From NCBI RefSeq assembly GCF_001556045.1, contig NZ_LSIC01000049.1:1-30221 (forward strand): a stretch of 30,221 nucleotides of DNA. The letters are read 5' to 3'. Below are positions 19,488 through 27,092 of the stretch, piece after piece; the stretch's first letter is position 1; each line of letters opens with the position of its first letter. Source of the DNA: Bradyrhizobium sp. CCH5-F6 (lineage in GTDB: Bacteria; Pseudomonadota; Alphaproteobacteria; Rhizobiales; Xanthobacteraceae). The position numbers and the translations under genes were made by a program. The notes under the pieces are model-generated. The model was not told the DNA's origin. It ran no database searches and worked only from the letters and a program-made list of their open reading frames with translations.

Positions 19488-19718
19488 TTAGTGCGACATT
19501 TTGTCCGCGTGCGTGAGCGCGTCTATGATCAGGTCGCCCCGGATCTCCAAGGGCCAGATGTCGCCAGTCATACCGAGCACAAGCTTGATCTCGTTTTCCC
19601 GCCATTCGCGGGCGGCGGCGCTGCCTTCGCTGAAGGGATTGCGGTCGTCGATCTCAGTCAGCGCGGTAACGAGATCGTTGTAGGTCGAGGTCGGAATGAA
19701 CCTTCCAAAGTCGGTCAT
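19488..19718 (-). CDS. Small hypothetical acidic protein
   Basis: A 76-aa protein, MTDFGRFIPTSTYNDLVTAL to IDALTHADKMSH, acidic and probably mostly helical. No known domain is recognised. It is followed by a terminator hairpin that reads in its direction, which supports it being a real transcribed gene. Its promoter should lie in 19719-19850, where I see no clear consensus. Confidence 0.55.
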   Translation of the reverse strand: MTDFGRFIPTSTYNDLVTALTEIDDRNPFSEGSAAAREWRENEIKLVLGMTGDIWPLEIRGDLIIDALTHADKMSH

Positions 19719-19992
19719 ATGTCAGCCCCGTGTTGGTGATGCACGGGAATCGAATGCGCGATTTGCGACTCGGGGGCAAGGTTGCTCGTTTCGACAAAGA
19801 CGAAATGTAAGTCGGAGCTGATACGCGGCCGCGAGGTCTAACAACGGCTTGGTGCGCGCGGTTCTATTTTTCGGTCAGCGACCATTGACTTCGTGTGACC
19901 CAGTCGCTGCGGCAATCATTGGTTGCTGGGCGGGACCCAGTGCGATTATCATGGAGGCTTTAGGATACGAATTAATTTGGAGCGCGGATGCC

Positions 19993-20532
19993 ATGGCCTG
20001 GATAAAGGACGTCGTTCCACTTGGAATAGTCGGGCTAGCCATAGTTGCCGTCCTGCTGGTGGCCTTAAACCCGGGGGGTAAGACGAACCTCAAGTTAGCC
20101 GCAGGGACCATAGCAGCGATCGTCCTATTGGCTGTCTTCGATAAGCTTACACCGCAGAGCACGCTTCAGCCGGCTCCTCCAAAAGTCCCTGACGCTTCAT
20201 CGCCCGCCGGGGCTCCTGGTGGCATCTTCTGGATCGATACGACGTCAAGTGCTGACTGGGGAGGACGTGACGTAGCTTCCACGACCGGACTGATCCCTAG
20301 ATACCGTGTTAAGGATATGAGGCTATGCGACGAGAACCGCAACGGTTCAATAGCAGTCTGCTGGGACAACCGGCCTAATGGATTCCCCGCAGGTGTGCCA
20401 ACCGATATCTCGGGTGCACCTGCACAATGGTGCACCTACAAGGACTCAAGTGTGAAGTTGTCAACGCCTCCCGATGGTCGGGCGCCACCCGGGCGGGTTT
20501 ATTTGTGCGCGCGGTCAATACCGCACACCTGA
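19993..20532 (+). CDS. Two-helix membrane protein with cysteine-containing C-terminal domain
   Basis: Unknown protein. I prefer ATG 19993 (MAWIKDVVPLGIVG), with GGAG about 10 bases upstream, giving 179 aa; ATG 19951 and a GTG at 19849 are in frame. Two hydrophobic helices (VPLGIVGLAIVAVLLVAL and LKLAAGTIAAIVLLAVF) form a hairpin, followed by a Pro/Ala-rich linker. A C-terminal domain of about 110 residues carries spaced cysteines (RLCDENRNG, VCWDNRPNG, QWCTYKD, YLCAR). It converges with the Rep-like gene and their ends overlap by 18 bases. Codon use is less GC-rich than in core genes. Confidence 0.6.
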   Translation: MAWIKDVVPLGIVGLAIVAVLLVALNPGGKTNLKLAAGTIAAIVLLAVFDKLTPQSTLQPAPPKVPDASSPAGAPGGIFWIDTTSSADWGGRDVASTTGLIPRYRVKDMRLCDENRNGSIAVCWDNRPNGFPAGVPTDISGAPAQWCTYKDSSVKLSTPPDGRAPPGRVYLCARSIPHT

Positions 20533-21312
20533 CATTTGGCGGTCGCCTCGCATGATCCGCCGAACCTCGCTGTAAGTCCGTTGCGCTTCCTGCTGTAGGG
20601 GCCGGGTCATGGTGAAGGCAGGGCCAATCTTGGCCGACACTCGGCGCAGGTTGCGCGTGGCATAGGTCGCCCAGCCGTCATCACGAAGCGGCTTGATCTT
20701 GATCTGGAATTGCTTGCTCCGCCCGGGCGACGCGCCCCAGGCCTTCCACATCGTTTCTTTCAGAATAGCGTTTTCGGTAACCGCACCGAAGGCGCCATGA
20801 ATATGCAGCCGGCCATCCCAATCGCGATCAATGCAGAACCAGTAGGGCAGCCGGACGCCAGCCCGGGCCAACTGCTTGTCAAAGGACCGCTTCAGGGAGT
20901 CCAGAAAGCCCCAGGGATGACTCAGGGCCTTCTCCCGTGCTTCGGGGATCAGATTGAAGGTGAACGCATAGGCGGGCTTGTCTGCGATCTGTAGGGCTGC
21001 TGTCGCGGCCACGGCTTTAACTACATCGCCGGTAAGAGCCCACACGGGTATGTTGTCGTTGGTGGGGGCTACAGAGCTGTTGATAGAGAGATTAGAGGGT
21101 GTGGGGTGTGCAACTGAAGTCTCTCCAGCCAAGAAGCCGGCCGGAACGCGGAAAGCAGCTATTTTTGCGAGGATTTGCTTGTCTTTGAGGGCGGATTGCC
21201 GAACCCGCTTGGGGACTTTTTTCGACCGCTTTTGAGGCCGGTTGTCCTGCGAAATGGCATCGGTCGCGCTATATAGATGATGATCTTCGGACGTTCTCTT
21301 AAGCAACGGCAC
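20515..21312 (-). CDS. HUH rolling-circle replication initiator-like protein
   Basis: A 265-aa protein starting with GTG 21312, supported by GGAGGAC ending 6 bases upstream. The basic N-terminus (KRSKKVPKRVRQS) is probably unstructured. From about residue 115 three elements appear in the order expected of rolling-circle Rep proteins. Motif I-like FTFNL is at 117-121. The HUH motif is RLHIHGAFG, with H170 and H172. A motif III-like WATYATRNLRR carries Tyr217 as the candidate nicking residue; the usual form is YxxK, here YATR. The spacing between motifs resembles that of phage and plasmid Reps. I infer a nicking or replication enzyme for the mobile element. Homology could not be tested. Confidence 0.55.
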   Translation of the reverse strand: MPLLKRTSEDHHLYSATDAISQDNRPQKRSKKVPKRVRQSALKDKQILAKIAAFRVPAGFLAGETSVAHPTPSNLSINSSVAPTNDNIPVWALTGDVVKAVAATAALQIADKPAYAFTFNLIPEAREKALSHPWGFLDSLKRSFDKQLARAGVRLPYWFCIDRDWDGRLHIHGAFGAVTENAILKETMWKAWGASPGRSKQFQIKIKPLRDDGWATYATRNLRRVSAKIGPAFTMTRPLQQEAQRTYSEVRRIMRGDRQMSGVRY

Positions 21313-21326
21313 GTTCGGGTCCTCCA

Positions 21327-21360
21327 GAAAGCCATCCGGGTTCGCCGCCGGGTGGCTTTC
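21327..21360. promoter_or_regulatory. Hairpin directly upstream of the Rep-like gene
   Basis: A 13-bp stem (GAAAGCCATCCGG at 21327-21339 with CCGGGTGGCTTTC at 21348-21360, one G-U pair) and an 8-base loop. On the minus strand it sits just before the ribosome-binding site of the GTG at 21312. It may be a translational or transcriptional control hairpin, or the nicking origin of the Rep protein. Confidence 0.5.
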
Positions 21361-21423
21361 GCATTTCAGGTTAGGATCAATGAAGAGATATAGCGGGCGA
21401 ATTCAGGATCACGCGCTGTTTCG

Positions 21424-21777
21424 TCACCGGAGGACGCCACCAGGACGCCGCTGGGTGCGGAGTTCTTGGGCGATCATGCTGCGAACCTGATGCTCTATGG
21501 ACCGGGCGACGTTCTCCCCGGTGCGTTGGTGGTCCTGGTCTGACATGCCGGGGCTGCCCTGGACTGTGACGCTGATCGACGGCGCGATGACATTGGAGGG
21601 GGCGATCATCGGAGCTGCATCGTTGCCGGCCCCGCCGACCAGCCCGCCGTCCGCGAACCGCGGAATCCTATCGGCGTTGATCGCCTCCAGGAAGGCGCGG
21701 TGCTTCGCTGTGGCGGAGGCGCGCACCACGAATTCACCGTTGCTCAACCGCGCCGGGATGCTGTCAGACGTTCCATG
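21424..21777 (-). pseudogene. Phage tail tape-measure protein, C-terminal remnant
   Basis: The frame reads GTSDSIPARLSNGEFVV, then RASATAKHRAFLEAIN and RIPRFADGGLVGGAG, which is the characteristic C-terminal segment of lambda-type/siphophage tail tape-measure proteins. Only about 115 residues remain of a protein usually longer than 600 aa. Recognisable sequence stops upstream at about 21777, and the frame beyond it loses phage character (DRSPRPRCFQH). There is no standard start; a TTG at 21747 is in frame but would begin inside the motif. No other tail gene is nearby. It marks a past prophage at this place. Confidence 0.75.
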
Positions 21778-21794
21778 CTGGAAACATCGCGGCC

Positions 21795-22223
21795 TTGGCT
21801 GCGATCTCGGTGGATCTGATGCGTGAGCTGAATGCGCCGATCACGACCGCAGCCTATTTCATGGCTGCCCGTGAGGCGATGTCGCGGATCCTGGAGGATC
21901 GGTCGGGTCTCATGCACGCGTGCGAAGCTGAAACGTCCATGATGATGGCTGCATATCCCGAGTTGGTCGATGCCGACCGTTTCGGGGAAGCGCTGGGAGC
22001 GGCTTTTGACGTCGTTGCGTCGCTGGTCCCGACGCTGAAACGGTTTGTGTCGTTCGAACAGGTGACGTCCACCGGCGTTGCGGGGGATGCCAGGCGCAGC
22101 TCGTGGGATAAAGGCGAAGCGTTGCTGGCTGCATGCGCATCAGCATTGGCCGACGGGTTGCGGCGCGGGGAGCCTTGGAAGGCGTCGGCCTTTCTCTCCG
22201 CCGATCGTGCTGACGCAGGCTGA
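21795..22223 (+). CDS. Hypothetical protein, probably 5'-truncated
   Basis: An open frame of 142 residues from TTG 21795 (or ATG 21819, MRELNAPITTAAYFM). It is rich in alanine and helix, with the segment YPELVDADRFGEALGAAFDVVASLV, then FVSFEQVTSTGVAGDARRSSW and a C-terminal LLAACASALADGLRRGEPWKA. The frame has no stop upstream to about 21730, inside the opposing tape-measure remnant, so the true N-terminus may have been lost at a junction. I do not recognise a family. Its location suggests phage or island origin. Confidence 0.45.
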   Translation: MAAISVDLMRELNAPITTAAYFMAAREAMSRILEDRSGLMHACEAETSMMMAAYPELVDADRFGEALGAAFDVVASLVPTLKRFVSFEQVTSTGVAGDARRSSWDKGEALLAACASALADGLRRGEPWKASAFLSADRADAG

Positions 22224-22316
22224 GGTCGCGGCTAGGCCGCTTCTTTCAGCATGGTCTATCCTCGTCAAAGCACGTCGATATGGCTGCGGGCAGCTGTCGA
22301 CGCGCATGCAATCAGG

Positions 22317-22763
22317 TTATCCGGGTATGACGCCGGTGCTCGGCGAGGACGACGAATTCCCACTGGGTGCAATCATGCGTTGAGCAATGACAGCGTAAAC
22401 CTTGCGCCATGCCTGCTCCATGTCATCGGTCCAGTGTGGCCCGAGACCCCGCGCCAGGCTCCAAAGCAATGCTTCGCCAACGACTGGATAGTGCTCAGGC
22501 TTCACGCCATAGCGCAGATGATTGCGGCCAAGCATGTCTGCACCGGACAACAGTCCGGTTGTCTGATCGAGGCTGCCAACCAGCACCGCCAGCTTTGAGA
22601 TGAAATCCTGCTTGAGACGACTCATGTCGGCGGGAAACATCGGTCTGAATTCCGGTGCAAGCTCAAAGATGCGATCGTAGAACGCCGTTGTCATGTCGGT
22701 GGCGTTCGCGAACGCCAGGTCAAAAGAGGACCTGACGCGAATGATCTCGTCTGCGGTCAGCAT
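22317..22763 (-). CDS. Single-domain bacterial globin
   Basis: Haem-binding globin of the Vitreoscilla/flavohaemoglobin-type fold, 148 aa. Visible landmarks are FYDRIFELAPEFRPMFP with the CD1 Phe (F43), and LGRNHLRYGVKPEHYPVVG with the proximal His (H82). The H-helix segment is HWTDDMEQAWRKVYAVIAQRM. There is no reductase domain, so an external reductase would be required; roles in O2 or NO handling are inferred from the family. The ATG at 22763 lacks a strong ribosome-binding site. The gene lies just beyond the phage remnant on the minus strand. Confidence 0.88.
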   Translation of the reverse strand: MLTADEIIRVRSSFDLAFANATDMTTAFYDRIFELAPEFRPMFPADMSRLKQDFISKLAVLVGSLDQTTGLLSGADMLGRNHLRYGVKPEHYPVVGEALLWSLARGLGPHWTDDMEQAWRKVYAVIAQRMIAPSGNSSSSPSTGVIPG

Positions 22764-23300
22764 GATGGTTCAAACATTGATGAGTTATTTTGAGAGTGGC
22801 GGCGCACTGATGTCGTCGGCATCACTGTGACAATGCCTTCGAATAGCTTGCAAGCTCATAATAATTGCATCCTCACGGCTGCCGCGAACGTACAACATGG
22901 ACAAGCCCATTTGAGATCATCGGCAGGGTCGATACCGTTGCTCGGACGAGGTCATCGCAACCGTTCAACGAATGGTTGCCCTTGCAGAAGAGGAGGCGGT
23001 TGAGGGTCTTATTCAGTCCAAGCCGGCTGCTCGCACCAGGTGAATGGCGCACCAGGCTTGCTCGCCCACGGCTTCGCCGCCCGGGCGATTTTCGTGGCTG
23101 ATGTATTGGTCTCCAGCCATCTTGTGGATCGTCCAGCGCAGCATATCGCTGTGGCCATCGTCGAAAATATACGTCTTGGGATATGAGAGGGTCACAGGAC
23201 TTGCGCCATCACATTGGGCCGGCGCGGTGGGGCCCGCTTGGAGGCGGCCTCCGGGGCGTTTCCTCGATCCGTCGCGTCGGATCAGTAGTTTTGCGGGGCC
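22764..23300. other. Gene-poor stretch with a possible gene fragment
   Basis: This 537-base region lacks a full gene. It contains the perfect palindrome AGCTTGCAAGCT at 22845-22856, about 80 bases upstream of the globin start and possibly an operator, and the fragment at 23013-23195 described separately. The rest shows no coding or repeat structure that I can support. Confidence 0.4.
23013..23195 (-). pseudogene. Possible DUF3833-like C-terminal fragment
   Basis: An open frame of about 60 codons reads PKTYIFDDGHSDMLRWTIHK, then MAGDQYISHENRPGGEAVGEQAWCAIHLVRAAGLD. The pattern (FDDG, xxWTI, Y, then G-x-A-x-GEQA) resembles the C-terminal half of DUF3833 proteins. The usual N-terminal part is absent and the only start is a GTG. 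This is a weak resemblance judged by eye and may be a decayed gene or a short unrelated ORF. Confidence 0.3.
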
Positions 23301-23540
23301 TTAGGCGTGGCCCTTGATCTCGTAGTGACCCGGCACGCATTTGTAGCGCTCGAGGCGCCAGTTGGCGTGATAGATCGGATGCTCGCCCATCCATTTCGCG
23401 AGCGGCGCCTGTGCGCCGACTGCGCACTGCATCATCGAAATCTCGGGCGTCATGTTGCTGTCGGTCACGATTTCCTCGACGCAACTGCCTGAGCTGGCTG
23501 CGCCAAGCCGGCAGAGCACGGCAACGACGGTCACGAACAT
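23301..23540 (-). CDS. Small exported protein of unknown function
   Basis: A 79-aa protein from ATG 23540 with a good ribosome-binding region (GAGGTGACAGGA). The N-terminal MFVTVVAVLCRLGAASSGSC resembles a short signal peptide. The remaining sequence (VEEIVTDSNMTPEISMMQC, then WMGEHPIYHANWRLERYKC) holds cysteines that could pair in the periplasm. Similar short proteins are, to my knowledge, present in several rhizobia, but no function is known to me. The frame extends upstream without protein character. Confidence 0.65.
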   Translation of the reverse strand: MFVTVVAVLCRLGAASSGSCVEEIVTDSNMTPEISMMQCAVGAQAPLAKWMGEHPIYHANWRLERYKCVPGHYEIKGHA

Positions 23541-24113
23541 TCCTGTCACCTCATCGGTTGTTTCTGACCACGACAAGGATGCAAGCGGAGTGCCAGAGCC
23601 TGTTGCACGCAAACGACACCCCAGCCTGGCCGACTCAACCCGGCGTCCACCCGTCATTGGACGATTCGGATTGTGAAAAATCTGCTCATAAACCGAATCC
23701 GGGCAAATACGGGACCGGGACACCATGTTCTACCAGGGCGCCGTTGCCGGTGTTGGTGCTTCTAGCGAGGACGGAGCAAGCGCCTCGCCCTTCGAGACGA
23801 CCGCTTTCAGCGGTCTCCTCAGGGTGAGGCTGAGCGGCAATGGCGCTGATTGAAACTGTTGCCGCAAATTCCGACCTCATCCTGAGGGCCCGCCAACGGC
23901 GGGCGTCTCGAAGGATGGGCTGCGGGCGAGGTTGCTTAACGTGCGAGCCGGATCGGAGCGGCCAATACTCCGCACGCCGAAATAACCGATGGCGGAGATG
24001 GCATCGCTGATCCGCTTTCATTTGCGGATGCGGCCCTGCTACAGTTTCGCGCGCGCCCGGCGAGAGGCGTTGTGACGAAGAAACATACCGACAAGGGGAG
24101 GGACCGAAGTCCC
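23541..24113. other. Intergenic region before the SDR gene
   Basis: A 573-base non-coding stretch. Its middle holds an inverted pair of short dispersed repeats (23788-23829 and 23875-23919). The last 170 bases should carry the promoter of the SDR gene, although no clear consensus is visible. The first 240 bases show nothing recognisable. Confidence 0.4.
23788..23919. repeat. Inverted pair of short dispersed repeats
   Basis: Copy A (23788-23829, plus strand) reads CCCTTCGAGACGACCGC...GCGGTCTCCTCAGGGTGAGG. Copy B (23875-23919) is the same element on the minus strand (CCTTCGAGACGCCCGC...GCGGGCCCTCAGGATGAGG). Each has its own internal hairpin. I recognise it as a common Bradyrhizobium/Rhodopseudomonas intergenic repeat. 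The two copies could fold together with a 45-base centre. Confidence 0.8.
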
Positions 24114-25085
24114 ATGAAGGATTTTGCTGGAAAGATCGCGGTCATCACCGGCGGCGGCACGGGAATGGGGCGCGAGCTCGCGCGGCAGCTCGTCGCCGAG
24201 GGCTGCAATGTCGCGATGTGCGACGTCTCCGAGGCCGCGATGGCCGAGACCAAGCGGCTCTGCGAGACCGAGAAGCTGCCGCAGGGCCTGCGCGTCACCA
24301 CGCATGTCGCGGACGTCGCGATCGAGGATCACCTGAAACGTTTTCGCGACGAGCTCGCCAAGCAGCAGAAGACGGACAAGATCCATCTGTTGTTCAACAA
24401 TGCCGGCATCGGCGGCGGCGGCAGCCTGTTCACCAACACGCGCGAGCAGTGGGAACGCACCTTCAACATCTGCTGGGGCGGGGTCTATCTCGGCGTGCGC
24501 ACCTTCCTGCCGATGCTGGTCGCCGCGGACGAGGCCCACATCGTCAACACCGCGAGCGTCAACGGCTTCTGGGCCTCTATCGGCATGAACCAGGCGCACA
24601 CGGCCTACAGCTCGGCGAAGTTCGCCGTGAAGGGGTTCACCGAAGCGCTGATCAACGATCTCCGCCTGCACGCGCCGCACGTCAAATGCTCGGTGGTGAT
24701 GCCCGGCCACATCGGCACCTCGATCGTCTCCAATTCGCGCAGGGTCCAGAGCGCGGACGGCTCGGAGCGGCTCAACGCCGATGAGGTGGCGCTGACCCGC
24801 AAGCGCATGATCGCGGCCGGCGTGCCGGATGCCGACAAGATGTCGGACGAGGATATCCAGGCGGTGTTCGCCGAGCGCGCCCGCAGCTTCCTGGAGGACG
24901 CGCCGACGACGGCGGCAGAGGCGGCGAAGATCATCCTCGACGGGGTCAAGGCGGAGCGATGGCGCATCCTCGTCGGGGAGGACGCAAAACGCCTCGACGA
25001 GCGCGTGCGCGCCACGCCCGAGCAGGCCTACGACCGCGCTTTCTACGAAAGTTTCACGCAGGAGGTCGGTTGGCGGCTCGGCTGA
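24114..25085 (+). CDS. Short-chain dehydrogenase/reductase
   Basis: NAD(P)-dependent oxidoreductase of the classical SDR family, 323 aa from ATG 24114 (MKDFAGKIAVITGGGTGMG), with GGGGAGGG about 11 bases upstream; an in-frame GTG at 24072 would add 14 residues. The cofactor-binding motif TGGGTGMG is at 12-19 and NNAG at 95-98. The catalytic residues are S148, Y165 and K169 (Y-S-S-A-K). Residue D37 after the second strand (CDVSE) suggests a preference for NAD. The extended C-terminal part (about residues 200-323) is longer than in typical 250-aa SDRs. The substrate is unknown. Confidence 0.93.
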   Translation: MKDFAGKIAVITGGGTGMGRELARQLVAEGCNVAMCDVSEAAMAETKRLCETEKLPQGLRVTTHVADVAIEDHLKRFRDELAKQQKTDKIHLLFNNAGIGGGGSLFTNTREQWERTFNICWGGVYLGVRTFLPMLVAADEAHIVNTASVNGFWASIGMNQAHTAYSSAKFAVKGFTEALINDLRLHAPHVKCSVVMPGHIGTSIVSNSRRVQSADGSERLNADEVALTRKRMIAAGVPDADKMSDEDIQAVFAERARSFLEDAPTTAAEAAKIILDGVKAERWRILVGEDAKRLDERVRATPEQAYDRAFYESFTQEVGWRLG

Positions 25086-25348
25086 CACCGCCCCCGGGTG
25101 GGCGCGAATATGGGTATGATGGTCATCATGGCAAGAGTGCACAGAGCAATTTTGCGTGCCACCTCTTGCCAATGTCACTTGCCGATGTCCGTCCGCACCA
25201 TGACCGATCGGAATGTCACGCATGCGTCATGACGATGTTCAAGCGATGGTGATCTGAAACGCCTCTCATCGAGCGCACGGCCGCTTGGTCGGCGAACTGA
25301 AATGGTTTAGTCATTCGGGGATAACGCGACGATAGAGCGTAGCTCCCG

Positions 25349-26461
25349 ATGACGCCCGCATGCCTCTCCGACGACTGGACCTTTTGCCCGGAACGAGAGG
25401 ACATTTCCGCCGAGTTCACGCGGCTGCTGACCGCGGCCCAGGAGGGCGGCGCGACGATCGCGGAATGCCTCATGATCGCACGGCAGCTGAAGCGCGGCGA
25501 CGACCGGTCCTGGCACCGCGAGTGGAAGAAGCTGGCACAAACCAATCGGCAACGCGCCGAGACCGCATTCGCCGAGGGGCACCTGGCGAGCGCGCAGCGC
25601 AATTGGCTGCGCGCGATGAACTACTATGGTGCCGCGGCGATGCCGCTCGACCCGGCCGACGAGCGCCGCTGGGTCGCGGTGCTGGCGATGCAGGAATGCG
25701 CGCGCCGCTACCTCGCGGCGCGCAGCCCGGCCGGCGAAGTGGTGACGATACCCTGGCTCGACGGACATTCGCTGCAGGGTTACTTCCTTCCCGCGCCTTC
25801 GGGGAAAGTGCCGGCTCCGACCGTGATCTGCATCGGCGAGCCGGGCCACCGCAAGGAAGAGTTCTTGTTCAAGCTCATGCCGCATGCACGCGAGCGCGGC
25901 TTCTCGATGCTGGCACTCGACCTCTTCGGCGACCAGCGCGACGATTATCTCGACGCGCTGTTGCAGCGGCGGGATCTCGAGAGCGCGATCCCCGGCGTCA
26001 TGGACTATCTGGAGACGCGTGGCGACGTCGACTTCGCCCGCGTCGGGATCATCGCCGATGGCTGGGGCTCATCCTTCGTGGCGCGCGCGGTGTTGCAGGA
26101 GCCGCGGCTTGCCGCCGCCGTCTGCGACGGCGGCCTGTGGGACCTGCACGAGCGCGCCTTCTTTGCCAGCCGATTCGCGATGAGCAACGTCAGCATCGTG
26201 CCGGTGCCGCATGCGCCGCTGATGGCCTCGAGCGCCGACTGCCCGGTGCTGATCACGCTCGGCGAGGACGGCTGGCTCAAGGCCGACCGGGCGCGTCAGA
26301 TCGTCCAGAGCTCCCGGCTCGGCAGTTCGGACGTCATGCTGAAAGTGTTCACTGCGGCGGAGACGGGCGCCGCGCAGGGCCATGCCGACAATCCGAGCCT
26401 TGCCAACGAATACATCTTCGACTGGCTCGAATCGCGGCTCGGCGGCGCCGGGCGAATCTAA
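25349..26461 (+). CDS. Alpha/beta-hydrolase-fold protein with helical N-terminal cap, nucleophile missing
   Basis: A 370-aa protein resembling the FrsA/DUF1100 and 2,6-dihydropseudooxynicotine hydrolase group. A helical cap occupies about residues 15-125 (ARQLKRGDDRSWHREWKKLA), followed by the hydrolase core from about 130. The strand and elbow RVGIIADGWGSSFVAR (231-246) align with the usual RIGIxGxSxGG, but the nucleophile position holds Gly238 instead of Ser. The acid (D307, LGEDGW) and His345 (QGHADN) seem to be kept. It may use another residue or be a pseudoenzyme. The stop codon TAA is formed by the first bases of repeat copy B. Confidence 0.8.
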   Translation: MTPACLSDDWTFCPEREDISAEFTRLLTAAQEGGATIAECLMIARQLKRGDDRSWHREWKKLAQTNRQRAETAFAEGHLASAQRNWLRAMNYYGAAAMPLDPADERRWVAVLAMQECARRYLAARSPAGEVVTIPWLDGHSLQGYFLPAPSGKVPAPTVICIGEPGHRKEEFLFKLMPHARERGFSMLALDLFGDQRDDYLDALLQRRDLESAIPGVMDYLETRGDVDFARVGIIADGWGSSFVARAVLQEPRLAAAVCDGGLWDLHERAFFASRFAMSNVSIVPVPHAPLMASSADCPVLITLGEDGWLKADRARQIVQSSRLGSSDVMLKVFTAAETGAAQGHADNPSLANEYIFDWLESRLGGAGRI

Positions 26462-26561
26462 AGCGCGATGCGATGAGGATGAAGCGTCATCGCGCGTTAG
26501 GTTGTTCTTCAAGCATGATCTTTTCGGAAAACCGCTGCGCACTTTTCCGGATCATGCTTTA
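26459..26561. repeat. Dispersed 100-bp repeat, copy B
   Basis: Same element and orientation as 9774-9873: two hairpins, AAGCGCGATG/CATCGCGCGTT, then AAGCATGATCTTTTCGG with TTTTCCGGATCATGCTT. It lies between the convergent hydrolase and MarR genes and supplies the hydrolase stop codon. Confidence 0.85.
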
Positions 26562-26585
26562 GCGGCGGCCCGGATCAGGCCGGCG

Positions 26586-27092
26586 TCAAAAGTCCAGGGT
26601 CAGGCGGACGCAGGCCTTTTCGAGACGGGTCTTCAGCATCGCGAGCTTGGCGGTGAATTCGGCGAGCTCGGCCTCGTCGAATTCCTGGAAGACGAATTCC
26701 TTGATGGTCTTGTACTGCTCGTTGAGGCTCGCCAGGTGCTTCTGGGTCTTCTCGGTCAGGGACAGCCGCACCACGCGGGCGTCGGTCGGCGAGGGGCGGC
26801 GGCGCAGCAGACCCTTCTTCTCGAGCATCTTGGACTGGGTGGTGACGAAGGACGGATCGACGTGGAGGAGCTTGGAAACGACGTTGACCGGTATGCCGTC
26901 GTCCTTGTCGAGGTCGGAGATGGCCATCAGGATCAGCCATTGCGGCCCGCTGATTCCGAGAGTCCTCGCCCAGAACTGACGCAGCTCCTCGAGATACATG
27001 TTGATCGACGATATCTCCCAGGTGAAGCGCCTGATGATATCCAGATTGCCGATCGCGCGCAGGCGCGCCCCTTCTTTCCTCGTCGCGGACAC
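26586..27092 (-). CDS. MarR-family transcriptional regulator
   Basis: Winged-helix regulator of 168 aa. An N-terminal dimerisation helix (FTWEISSINMYLEELRQFWA) is followed by the wHTH core: LGISGPQWLILMAI, GIPVNVVSKLLHVDPSFVTTQS, KMLEKKGLLRRRPSPTDARVVRLSLTEKT. The C-terminal helices complete the dimer interface. The start at 27092 is the only good ATG. The gene is divergent from the porin, with a 406-base shared upstream region, so autoregulation or porin control is possible but not shown. The ligand is unknown. Confidence 0.93.
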   Translation of the reverse strand: MSATRKEGARLRAIGNLDIIRRFTWEISSINMYLEELRQFWARTLGISGPQWLILMAISDLDKDDGIPVNVVSKLLHVDPSFVTTQSKMLEKKGLLRRRPSPTDARVVRLSLTEKTQKHLASLNEQYKTIKEFVFQEFDEAELAEFTAKLAMLKTRLEKACVRLTLDF

